Numbered from the stretch's first letter, positions 1 to 6,001 are shown. The stretch is 6,157 nt of DNA from Robiginitomaculum sp. (GCA_027071965.1 JALSYJ010000008.1:1-6157), one strand, 5' to 3'. The notes: generated by a model not told the origin, from the letters alone. Program-made: numbers and translations.

Positions 1-366
1 AATATTATAACGGGCGCAAAGCTCTTTGGTGAAGGCTTTGGATGCTTCTAATTGTGCTGCGGCTGCGCTGGGGCCGAATACGCAAATTCCTGCAAGCTTT
101 AATTTATCGGCCAGCCCGTCAGCAAGCGGATTTTCCGGCCCGACCACCACTATGTCCGGCTGGTGCTCCTGTGCTAGTGTTACCAGAGCCAAAACATTAT
201 CAGCAGCAATATCATCAAAGCGTAAAACCCTGATCTGATCCGAAGCAAGCTGCATCATGGCATCGGAACCCGGTGCCAGTACAAATTCCGAGGCCATTGG
301 GCTTTGCGCAAGCTTCCATGCCAGTGCATGTTCGCGGCCACCATTTCCTACCAGCATTATTTTCAT
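1..366 (-). CDS. purD: Phosphoribosylamine--glycine ligase (GARS), N-terminal part, cut by the window edge
   Basis: This gene encodes the enzyme that joins glycine to 5-phosphoribosylamine using ATP, the second step of de novo purine synthesis, in the cytoplasm. The visible 122 residues begin MKIMLVGNGGREHALAWKL. GNGGREH at residues 7-13 is the family's N-terminal signature. GPENPLADGL at 76-85 and the FGPS...EASKAFTKEL stretch at 98-116 are also typical and lead into the ATP-grasp part, which lies beyond base 1. The family is usually about 420-430 residues, so roughly 70% is missing because of the window edge, not because the gene is broken. The ATG at 364-366 puts the glycine-rich loop at its normal distance from the N terminus. 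Only a weak GGA lies upstream, so translation may not rely on a Shine-Dalgarno. It is divergent from xseA with 55 bases between the starts. The identification is firm. Confidence 0.95.
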   Translation of the reverse strand, partial: MKIMLVGNGGREHALAWKLAQSPMASEFVLAPGSDAMMQLASDQIRVLRFDDIAADNVLALVTLAQEHQPDIVVVGPENPLADGLADKLKLAGICVFGPSAAAAQLEASKAFTKELCARYNI

Positions 367-421
367 TTTATTGTTCCAACATGATTGTTTAGCCGCAACT
401 TGCATACTAGATTCGTTTCCC
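367..421. promoter_or_regulatory. Divergent purD/xseA promoter region
   Basis: These 55 bases must hold the signals for both divergent genes unless promoters lie inside the coding regions. For xseA, TTGTTT (385-390), a 17-base spacer and TAGATT (408-413) make a possible sigma-70-type pair. For purD on the minus strand, TTGCGG and AACAAT 17 bases apart are a weaker pair. Both would start transcription within about 10 bases of the ATG, giving almost no leader. No clear Shine-Dalgarno is visible for either gene. The region's role is inferred from geometry; the individual boxes are guesses matching four or fewer of six consensus bases each. Confidence 0.3.
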
Positions 422-1837
422 ATGACCAAAAGCAATGAACATGAATTTACTGTTTCCGAATTGGCAGGATCGCTAAAGCGTACTGTTGAGGATGCCTTTG
501 GTCATGTGCGGGTGCGTGGCGAGCTGGGCCGGGTTACCATCGCCCGTTCCGGCCATGTTTATATGGATCTTAAGGATGACAGGGCGGTAATCTCATCGAT
601 TATCTGGAAAGGGGTAGCTGGTAAATTATCATTTCGCCCCGAAGAAGGCCTTGAGGTAATTGCCGAGGGCAAGCTTACCACCTATCCGGGCCGCTCCCAA
701 TATCAATTGGTTATCTCAAAGTTGGAGCCGGCAGGAGCCGGAGCGTTAATGGCTTTGTTGGAGGAGCGCCGCAGGCAATTGGCCAAAGAGGGGCTGTTTG
801 CTGATGATAAGAAACAAAAATTGCCATTTTTGCCCAAGGTTATCGGCGTGATAACTTCACCAACGGGAGCGGTAATTCGGGATATTTTACATCGGATTGA
901 AGACCGTTTTCCATGTCATGTTTTATTGTGGCCGGTTTTGGTTCAGGGCGATAAGGCCGCGGATCAGATCACCGAAGCAATCAATGGTTTTTGTAGCATA
1001 AGACCGGGCGGAAAAATCCCCCGTCCCGACTTGTTGATCGTGGCCCGTGGCGGCGGCTCCATAGAGGATTTATGGCCCTTTAACGAAGAAAGCGTAGTGC
1101 GGGCTGCAGGTAATTGTTCGATTCCGCTGATCTCGGCCATTGGTCATGAGACGGACTGGACACTGCTGGATCTGGTGGCTGATAGGAGGGCGCCAACTCC
1201 TACCGGGGCTGCTGAAATGGCGGTGCCGGTTCGTGTTGATTTGGCTGAAGGTCTGGCTCGCAATGCCATGCGGCTTACGGCTGCTTTGCGGAATTTGCTG
1301 CAAAGCCGGGAAATTGCACTGATCTCAGCCCGGCGCGGTCTACCCAAGCCAGAGGAATTGCTGGCCAGTGCCACACAGCGCTTCGACTTTGTTACCAGCA
1401 GGCTTGGTGCAGCATTAACACGAAGGATTGAGCGGGCAAAATTGCTTTTACAACAACGAATCTCAGGCTTGCGGCCCAATATTTTGCGCACTGGAATAGA
1501 GCGACGCAAATTACAGGTAACAGCATTTGCTGAGCGCCTGATACCGGCTGCGAATAATCGTCTGCGCCGCCAACAGGATCGTTTGCGCTCTGCAACAAAA
1601 CTGCTGGGTGCCTTGTCGCATAAATCCGTACTTGGGCGTGGGTTTGCACTGGTACGGGATGAGTGCAATGCCCTTGTTACCAAGGGCGGTGATTTACAAG
1701 ATGGTCAAAAAGTGCAACTGGAATTTGCTGATAGTTCCAGACCGGCAATTATCGGTGAGGGGCCAAAGGCGACAAGACCTACCAGGAAAAAACCAAAACC
1801 TGTAGCAAAAAACCCCGAACAGGGTGATTTGTTCTAA
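422..1837 (+). CDS. xseA: Exodeoxyribonuclease VII large subunit
   Basis: This is the catalytic large subunit of exonuclease VII, which with several copies of XseB degrades single-stranded DNA from both ends in repair and mismatch correction. The protein has 471 residues, in the family's normal range. An N-terminal OB-fold covers about residues 6-105 (EFTVSELAGSLKRTVE, then VRVRGELGRVTIARSGHVY). The nuclease domain follows with GVITSPTGAVIRDILHR from 142, RGGGSIEDLWPFNEE from 209 and GHETDWTLLDLVADRRAPTP from 241. A long helical, probably coiled-coil segment comes next, then GRGFALVRD and a lysine- and proline-rich tail ending QGDLF. I chose the ATG at 422 because the next upstream in-frame ATG, at 257, lies antisense inside purD and would add 55 unrelated residues. 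No Shine-Dalgarno precedes it. xseB is not in the window. Confidence 0.95.
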   Translation: MTKSNEHEFTVSELAGSLKRTVEDAFGHVRVRGELGRVTIARSGHVYMDLKDDRAVISSIIWKGVAGKLSFRPEEGLEVIAEGKLTTYPGRSQYQLVISKLEPAGAGALMALLEERRRQLAKEGLFADDKKQKLPFLPKVIGVITSPTGAVIRDILHRIEDRFPCHVLLWPVLVQGDKAADQITEAINGFCSIRPGGKIPRPDLLIVARGGGSIEDLWPFNEESVVRAAGNCSIPLISAIGHETDWTLLDLVADRRAPTPTGAAEMAVPVRVDLAEGLARNAMRLTAALRNLLQSREIALISARRGLPKPEELLASATQRFDFVTSRLGAALTRRIERAKLLLQQRISGLRPNILRTGIERRKLQVTAFAERLIPAANNRLRRQQDRLRSATKLLGALSHKSVLGRGFALVRDECNALVTKGGDLQDGQKVQLEFADSSRPAIIGEGPKATRPTRKKPKPVAKNPEQGDLF

Positions 1838-1868
1838 AGCATTTTTAGCAAAAGTGGGAAGCTCTTTT

Positions 1869-1897
1869 AATGTCCTACCGCTTCGCTACTTGAGGAC
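1869..1897. repeat. Palindromic intergenic repeat, copy 1 (29 bases)
   Basis: The element starts AATGTCCTACCGC and ends TACTTGAGGAC, with GTCCT (1872-1876) pairing with AGGAC (1893-1897). It lies 31 bases after the xseA stop. Copy 2 begins 5 bases later and is identical at both ends, differing only in a short central segment (TTCGC here). Its position between convergent genes fits a dispersed intergenic element or a termination or RNA-stability structure. I do not recognise the family. Confidence 0.6.
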
Positions 1898-1902
1898 GGG
1901 TA

Positions 1903-1934
1903 AATGTCCTACCGCCTAGCGGCTACTTGAGGAC
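1903..1934. repeat. Palindromic intergenic repeat, copy 2 (32 bases)
   Basis: This copy has the same 13-base left end and 11-base right end as copy 1, but a centre that is 3 bases longer. GTCCT (1906-1910) pairs with AGGAC (1930-1934), and an inner stem CCGC-CTA-GCGG (1912-1922) is also possible, so this copy folds better than copy 1. No U-run follows directly, so a classical rho-independent terminator is not evident. Confidence 0.6.
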
Positions 1935-1948
1935 TCTTTGTTTGCGCT

Positions 1949-1983
1949 ACCGCGACGGCAAGCCTCGCTATTTTTAGCGCGGT
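1949..1983. terminator. Possible bidirectional terminator or nested stem between xseA and folB
   Basis: An outer arm pair ACCGCG (1949-1954) and CGCGGT (1978-1983) encloses a tight hairpin CGCTA-TTTT-TAGCG (1966-1979). The two stems share bases 1978-1979, so they are alternatives and cannot form together. TTTT follows on the plus strand at 1983-1986, and AAAA-rich sequence flanks the other side. The site lies between convergent xseA and folB, where a two-way terminator would be expected. The stems are short, so this is a tentative call. Confidence 0.3.
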
Positions 1984-2047
1984 TTTGCGGTTCAAAAATG
2001 CGACAGAAAGGAGATTTGTATTTGCAAGCAAAGTTGGAAGTTTTTTC

Positions 2048-2064
2048 TGTCCTATCGTTCTTGA
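2048..2064. repeat. Possible degenerate third repeat copy at the folB 3' end
   Basis: TGTCCTATCGTTCTTGA resembles the two GTCCT elements at 1869-1934 (TGTCCTACCGC at the left, CTTGA near the right) but lacks the closing AGGAC. It includes the folB stop codon and its final codons. The match is short and could be chance. Confidence 0.25.
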
Positions 2065-2408
2065 AAAATTTCTACTCCGGCGGCATCGGCCTTGGCAATT
2101 GCGCCCGGTTTTTCAATGCGTACCCGCACCGCGCGCACTCTTTCATCACCAAGACAGTCTTTTGCAATCTTGCTGGTTAGTGTCTCAATCAATTGCACAT
2201 GGCCTTGAGTACACTGGTTCTCGATCAATTCTGCAATCCATTCATAATTTAAGGTTTCCACCAGACGGTCGTGCTTTGGCGCGTGCATGTCGCCAAGATC
2301 AAGGGTGACATCAACCCTGATCAATTGTGGCGCTATTTGCTCATGAGGGTGAACCCCGATGCTTGCCATTACATTATAGCCGCTAAGGAATATCCGGGTA
2401 TTGCTCAT
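2052..2408 (-). CDS. folB: Dihydroneopterin aldolase
   Basis: The enzyme cleaves 7,8-dihydroneopterin to 6-hydroxymethyl-7,8-dihydropterin and glycolaldehyde in folate synthesis; it is cytoplasmic and normally a homo-oligomer. The 118 residues match the usual family size. Visible family features are the start MSNTRIFLSGYNVMASIGV, Glu23 in HPHEQ, Tyr55 in LNYEWI, Glu75 in LIETL and Lys100 in RIEKPGAI. Glu23, Tyr55 and Lys100 line up with the conserved active-site residues of the family. The ATG at 2406-2408 overlaps the TGA of the upstream reductase as ATGA, which indicates translational coupling. A longer reading from 2567 would add 53 unrelated residues inside the reductase gene. No folK follows, although folB and folK are often adjacent. 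The last four codons and the stop lie in a sequence resembling the intergenic repeat nearby. Confidence 0.93.
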   Translation of the reverse strand: MSNTRIFLSGYNVMASIGVHPHEQIAPQLIRVDVTLDLGDMHAPKHDRLVETLNYEWIAELIENQCTQGHVQLIETLTSKIAKDCLGDERVRAVRVRIEKPGAIAKADAAGVEIFQER

Positions 2409-3157
2409 TCGCCTATTCCGACAATGTCCGGGGTTTGCCAATTCAAATGCTGTCCGCCATCTACTGTTATAATCTGCCCGGTGATTGCTTTGGAATTTAG
2501 TAAAAACAGCACTGATCTTGTAATTTCTGCAGGTTCTGAGCCAATTTGCAACAGGCTGGCCTGACATTGGCGAAGAAAATCATCCTTGCTTTGGCGGGCA
2601 TTGCGCAGTGTCGGCCCTGGTGCCACCGCATTGACTCTGATATGCGGTGCCAGAGACTGAGCCATGGTTATAGTCGCAGTTGCCAAAGCTGCCTTGGAAA
2701 GGGTGTAGCTGAAAAATGTTGGGTTAAGCCGGGATATTCTTTGATCAAGCAGATTTATTACATGCCCGGTTTGACCCTTTGGCAATTGGCTTGCAAATCC
2801 TCTGGTCAATAATACCGGGGCTTTTAAGTTAACGGCAAAGTGCTGATCCCATTGTTGCTCATCAAGGTTTTGAAGCTCATCAGGTTCAAATATGCTGGCA
2901 TTGTTGATCAGGGCCTGTACTGGGCCTGTGGTGTTGGCAATCTCATCCAAAAGCGCAGCAGCACGGGTTTGGTCGGATAAATCGGCCTGAATTTGTTCGG
3001 CGTTGCCGCCAAGGTTCTTTATCTGCTCCATAGTCTGTTCGGCACCGGCAACAGAGCGATTAAAATGTATAATCACATGAAAACCGGCTTCGGCCAGACC
3101 AAGGCAAATATGTTGGCCAATTCGTGTGCCTGCTCCTGTGACCAATATACGTCGCAT
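2405..3157 (-). CDS. Short-chain reductase of the pteridine reductase / dihydromonapterin reductase type (FolM-like)
   Basis: This is a 250-residue NADPH-type short-chain dehydrogenase/reductase. Its nucleotide loop reads TGAGTRIG (residues 7-14), with Arg12, matching the TGx3RxG form of pteridine reductases rather than the common TGxxxGxG. HFNRS at 31-35 carries an arginine and serine suited to the NADPH phosphate. NNAS is at 85-88. The catalytic set is Asp138, Tyr151 and Lys155 (DQRISRLNPTFFSYTLSK), with the Asp-to-Tyr spacing of 13 known from PTR1. Asp replaces the usual SDR serine. VAPGPTL and VDGGQHL close the fold. The likely reaction is NADPH reduction of a dihydropterin or dihydrofolate; the exact substrate is inferred. 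The ATG at 3155-3157 lies 4 bases after the exchanger stop, and the gene overlaps folB by ATGA. The start at 3202 is rejected because its 15 extra residues lie inside the exchanger gene. Confidence 0.88.
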   Translation of the reverse strand: MRRILVTGAGTRIGQHICLGLAEAGFHVIIHFNRSVAGAEQTMEQIKNLGGNAEQIQADLSDQTRAAALLDEIANTTGPVQALINNASIFEPDELQNLDEQQWDQHFAVNLKAPVLLTRGFASQLPKGQTGHVINLLDQRISRLNPTFFSYTLSKAALATATITMAQSLAPHIRVNAVAPGPTLRNARQSKDDFLRQCQASLLQIGSEPAEITRSVLFLLNSKAITGQIITVDGGQHLNWQTPDIVGIGE

Positions 3158-3161
3158 TGGA

Positions 3162-4121
3162 TCAGGCCACTTCCAGTACAAGCCATGCAAGATAAGCGAC
3201 ATAGCTCAGGAAAATCAGCAAACCCGCAAGGCGTCCTATGGGTTTTCGGGCAAAAACGAACAGGCCAAGCAACAGGCTGGCGCCCAACATTATTGGCAGA
3301 TCAAATTGCATCAGACTGCTTTCAATTGGCAAAGTTCCGGTCATGGCCGAAGCACCGCCTACGGCAAATATGTTAAAAATATTCGAGCCAAAGGCATTAC
3401 CAACTGCAAGCTCCGAATGCCCTCTTATGGCAGCAATTACCGATGTGGCTAATTCCGGCAGGGAGGTGCCGATTGCCACAATGGTAAGGCCGATAATGGC
3501 ATCAGAAACATTTAGGCTCTGGGCAATTATTACGGCGTTGTTTCCAACCAGATAGCCGCCTAAGGGCAAGCCTGCCAGTCCAAACAGTATGAATAACAGT
3601 ATTTTTAATCGCGATGCCGGCAGGCCGTCCAACTGCTCGGCATCAGCTACCTCGGCAATTTGCGCACCATTTTTTGCATGGAAGAACAAATACAATAGAT
3701 AAAGCACAATCAGACCAAATAACAATGCGCCCTGCCAGAATACGATCTGACCGCCAAGAGCCATAAGATAGAAGATAATAGAGGCAATAATGGCAATCGT
3801 TATGTTACGCCTTGTCCCCGGTGCCGTAGTTGTGATCGGCAGTATAATTGCAGGCAAGCCAAGCACTAGCAGCATATTGGCTATATTGGAGCCGATAACA
3901 TTGCCAACGGCAAGACCGGGTGCTCCGGTAAGAACGGCCCCGACACTAACCACAAGTTCCGGGGCGGAAGTCCCAAGAGCAACCACGGTCAAGCCAATGA
4001 TCAATGCCGGAACCCCAATACCCTTGGCCAGTGCCGCTGCTCCGCGAACCAGAACATCACCTGCGACTACCAGAACAGCTATCCCAAAAACCAGCCATAA
4101 ACCCGGTACAAGTATTTCCAT
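3162..4121 (-). CDS. Calcium/sodium antiporter, CaCA family (YrbG-like)
   Basis: This is an inner-membrane cation exchanger of 319 residues, the usual size for prokaryotic members. It consists almost entirely of hydrophobic segments, about ten, in two inverted halves. Each half carries an alpha-repeat. The first is GLTVVALGTSAPEL (43-56) followed by AVGNVIGSNI (71-80). The second is GLTIVAIGTSLPEL (211-224) followed by AVGNAFGSNI (239-248). Glu55 and Glu223 are the expected ion-binding acids. A hydrophilic loop at about 148-172 joins the halves. Calcium export driven by sodium or protons is the family role; the ion is not proven here. The ATG at 4119-4121 is chosen because AGGA (4131-4134) sits 9 bases upstream. 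The start at 4184 adds 21 residues without hydrophobic character. It is the first gene of a unit with the reductase and folB. Confidence 0.92.
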   Translation of the reverse strand: MEILVPGLWLVFGIAVLVVAGDVLVRGAAALAKGIGVPALIIGLTVVALGTSAPELVVSVGAVLTGAPGLAVGNVIGSNIANMLLVLGLPAIILPITTTAPGTRRNITIAIIASIIFYLMALGGQIVFWQGALLFGLIVLYLLYLFFHAKNGAQIAEVADAEQLDGLPASRLKILLFILFGLAGLPLGGYLVGNNAVIIAQSLNVSDAIIGLTIVAIGTSLPELATSVIAAIRGHSELAVGNAFGSNIFNIFAVGGASAMTGTLPIESSLMQFDLPIMLGASLLLGLFVFARKPIGRLAGLLIFLSYVAYLAWLVLEVA

Positions 4122-4130
4122 AATTGATAT

Positions 4131-4134
4131 TCCT
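4131..4134 (-). promoter_or_regulatory. Ribosome binding site of the exchanger gene
   Basis: On the minus strand AGGA lies 9 bases before the ATG at 4121. This supports the internal start over the longer reading from 4184 and is one of the few clear Shine-Dalgarno sites in the window. Confidence 0.6.
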
Positions 4135-4203
4135 GCCTGCAAGATAAATGGATCCAGAATCCTGTTGCCGTTCGTTTCCCACAACCATCACCCCAAGACA
4201 AGC

Positions 4204-4236
4204 ATATTACGGGCAATTGCGTGAGTTTTGAACTCA
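4204..4236 (-). promoter_or_regulatory. Candidate promoter with overlapping inverted repeat for the exchanger-reductase-folB unit
   Basis: On the minus strand TTCAAA (4227-4232), a 17-base spacer and TAATAT (4204-4209) form a weak sigma-70-like pair, each matching four of six bases. The perfect 6-base inverted repeat TGAGTT-TTG-AACTCA (4222-4236) covers the -35 box and could be an operator. The implied leader before the ATG is about 75 bases. No known riboswitch fold was recognised in it. Confidence 0.25.
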
Positions 4237-4264
4237 AAGCCTAAAATTGCACCAATCAGGCGGT

Positions 4265-4294
4265 TTGATTTATGGGTTGTTCCTTTAAGATAAA
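4265..4294 (+). promoter_or_regulatory. Candidate promoter of the hybrid kinase
   Basis: TTGATT (4265-4270), an 18-base spacer and GATAAA (4289-4294) resemble a sigma-70 promoter with four matches in each box. It would leave a leader of about 55-60 bases. An imperfect direct repeat flanks this area, TATGGGTTGTT (4271-4281) and TATGGTTGTT (4303-4312), and an inverted repeat AATAAC-8-GTTATT spans 4295-4314. This is consistent with a regulated promoter but not proof of one. Confidence 0.25.
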
Positions 4295-4357
4295 AATAAC
4301 CTATGGTTGTTATTGCTGATTCTTGTTTCCAAGTATGCCTTTCCATTTTGAATAATC

Positions 4358-5533
4358 ATGATCGTGAAAGAACAATCAATGTCTGTTAGCACCGACCAGC
4401 CCCTAACCCATAAAACCCGGTTTCTGGAAATTGTCAGCCATGAGATACGAACGCCATTAAATGCAATATCCGGCATGTCACAATTGCTTGCTGACACCAG
4501 TCTCGATAATACCCAGCGCGAATTTATTGATACAATTCAACAGGCTGGCTTTCACCTTTTGTCGATGGTTGATAATTTGCTGGATGTAACAAAGCTACAA
4601 TCCAATGAGTTGAAACTGGCCGAAGATGTAGTTGATGTCAGCGATGAAATACAAGCAGCAATAAATGAAATCAGTAACATTTCGCAGAAAAAAAACATCA
4701 GTTTTTCAGTTGAATCCACCCCGGATATTCCTGGTAATAAGGTTCTGGATCGTCGCAGGTTTCGCCAGTGCCTGCTAAATCTGTTGCGAAATGCGGTGAA
4801 ATTTACCGAATCTGGTAAAATCAGCTTATCGTGCTGGGTCGATGTGGAAGAAGAAGCCCGCGGAACCCTTTACATTTCCGTGACCGATACCGGGCCTGGA
4901 ATTGCTCTGGAGGATGTGGAAAATATTTTTACGCCATTTTATCGAAAAAACAAAAATGATCACAGTGTTTTTGACGGATCAGGCCTTGGTCTTCCCGTCA
5001 CTCGTGAGCTGGCCCGGGCCATGGGCGGAGAGGTAGAGGTCACCAGCCCGCCAAATTGCGGATCAACCTTTACCTTGTCTGTGCAATATTCCTTGCCGCA
5101 GGCAGAGTCTGCTACGAGCAATGAGGTATCTGGCCGGATATTGGTTGTCGAAGACAATCAGACCAATCAACGACTTATCCAACTGGTTCTGAAAAAACTG
5201 GGTCATAGCTGTGATCTGGCGGTAAATGGCAAAGAAGGCGTTGATATGTTTATGATAAATAAATACGACCTTATATTGATGGATTTGCATATGCCGGTGA
5301 TGGATGGATTTGAGGCGACCTCTGTTATTCGTAACTCAGGTCATGAAAATGCCCATATTCCAATTATTGCACTTACCGCTGATGTTCGCCCCGGTATTGA
5401 ACAGCGCATTGAACAGGCTGGACTGGATGCATATATGGCCAAGCCATTTGAGGTGCCGATTTTAGCAGTTACCATTTCTACATTTTTGGAAATGGCCGCC
5501 AGTAAAAAACAGCCCATGCGTTTACAGGCATAG
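4358..5533 (+). CDS. Sensorless hybrid histidine kinase / response regulator
   Basis: The 391-residue soluble protein goes straight into a kinase core. HisKA with FLEIVSHEIRTPLN gives phosphoacceptor His28. HATPase_c follows with N-box LNLLRNAVKF (Asn145), DTGPG (177-181), FTPF (191-194) and GSGLGL (207-212). A C-terminal receiver domain, about 260-380, begins ILVVEDNQTN and has Asp309 in LMDLHMPVMDG, Thr340 and Lys362 (AKPF). All catalytic residues are present, so it should be active. There is no membrane segment, PAS, GAF or other sensor domain, and no HPt, so signal input and the onward phosphorelay must come from other proteins. I give the outermost ATG. The ATG at 4379 has a purine-rich GAAAG 8 bases upstream and may be the true start, giving 384 residues. 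It converges on dut with a 6-base gap. I do not recognise a named orthologue. Confidence 0.9.
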   Translation: MIVKEQSMSVSTDQPLTHKTRFLEIVSHEIRTPLNAISGMSQLLADTSLDNTQREFIDTIQQAGFHLLSMVDNLLDVTKLQSNELKLAEDVVDVSDEIQAAINEISNISQKKNISFSVESTPDIPGNKVLDRRRFRQCLLNLLRNAVKFTESGKISLSCWVDVEEEARGTLYISVTDTGPGIALEDVENIFTPFYRKNKNDHSVFDGSGLGLPVTRELARAMGGEVEVTSPPNCGSTFTLSVQYSLPQAESATSNEVSGRILVVEDNQTNQRLIQLVLKKLGHSCDLAVNGKEGVDMFMINKYDLILMDLHMPVMDGFEATSVIRNSGHENAHIPIIALTADVRPGIEQRIEQAGLDAYMAKPFEVPILAVTISTFLEMAASKKQPMRLQA

Positions 5534-5539
5534 TCTGTT

Positions 5540-6001
5540 TCAGGAGCCGGTTGAGCCAAAACCGCCAAGGCCGCGTTCAGTTGCAGACAGATCCATCGTG
5601 GCCATCCATTCTAATTGCGTAACCGGAGCCAATATCATTTGTGCAATGCGCATGCCTCGTTCAATGCTAAAAGGCTGCGAGCCATGATTGATCAGTATGA
5701 CCTTAATTTCACCGCGATAATCCGCATCAATGGTGCCAGGTGAATTTAACACTGTCACTCCATGATTTAGCGCAAGACCGGAGCGTGGGCGAATCTGCGC
5801 CTCCATGCCTGCGGGCAGAGCCATTGCCAATCCGGTAGGGACAAGAACTCTGCGCCCCGGGCCGATTTGCAAGGCTTCATCTGCGGGTATTGCGGCGGCT
5901 AAATCCATGCCGGCACTGTCTTTGGTTTCATAGGCCGGTAATTTCAGCCCGTCAAAATGCGGCAGGGTTTTTACAGCCACTAGAGGCCTAAGTTTTTCCA
6001 C
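5540..6001 (-). CDS. dut: Deoxyuridine 5'-triphosphate nucleotidohydrolase (dUTPase)
   Basis: The enzyme hydrolyses dUTP to dUMP and pyrophosphate, keeping uracil out of DNA and feeding thymidylate synthesis. It is a cytoplasmic trimer in this family. The 153 residues carry all five trimeric dUTPase motifs: I AGMDLAAA (30-37), II RPRSGLA (71-77), III GTIDADYRG (89-97, with the expected catalytic Asp92 and Tyr95), IV MRIAQMI (117-123) and V RGLGGFGSTG (143-152), the flexible C-terminal lid. The start is GTG at 5999-6001, supported by GGAGAA at 6008-6013. The GTG shares one base with the stop of coaBC, so the two are probably co-transcribed and coupled. The 3' end faces the kinase gene with 6 bases between stops and no room for a terminator. 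Confidence 0.96.
   Translation of the reverse strand: MEKLRPLVAVKTLPHFDGLKLPAYETKDSAGMDLAAAIPADEALQIGPGRRVLVPTGLAMALPAGMEAQIRPRSGLALNHGVTVLNSPGTIDADYRGEIKVILINHGSQPFSIERGMRIAQMILAPVTQLEWMATMDLSATERGLGGFGSTGS

Noticed and set aside
257..421. Upstream extension of XseA by 55 residues
   Set aside because: It lies antisense to purD up to base 366, has no family similarity, and the OB-fold starts normally just after the ATG at 422.
1144..1683. 179-residue minus-strand reading frame inside xseA
   Set aside because: It is opposite a well-conserved xseA sequence and is rich in Arg and Ser, as expected of an antisense shadow; no recognisable domain.
1869..1934. CRISPR-like array
   Set aside because: There are only two units, separated by 5 bases, with internal differences; no spacers and no cas genes.
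1938..2308. Plus-strand frames across the xseA-folB gap, with AAAGGAG at 2007-2013
   Set aside because: The Shine-Dalgarno-like run has no well-placed start codon, and both frames run antisense into folB with no recognisable protein.
2409..2567. N-terminal extension of FolB by 53 residues
   Set aside because: It overlaps the conserved C-terminal part of the reductase in another frame; the ATGA overlap and family length fix the start at 2408.
3790..4224. 144-residue plus-strand frame opposite the exchanger
   Set aside because: Low-complexity Thr/Pro/Ile content mirrors the transmembrane codons on the other strand; no domain seen.
4122..4236. Riboswitch (for example a cation-sensing leader) before the exchanger
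   Set aside because: The leader is short and I could not see the conserved loops of any known class; only a small inverted repeat is present.
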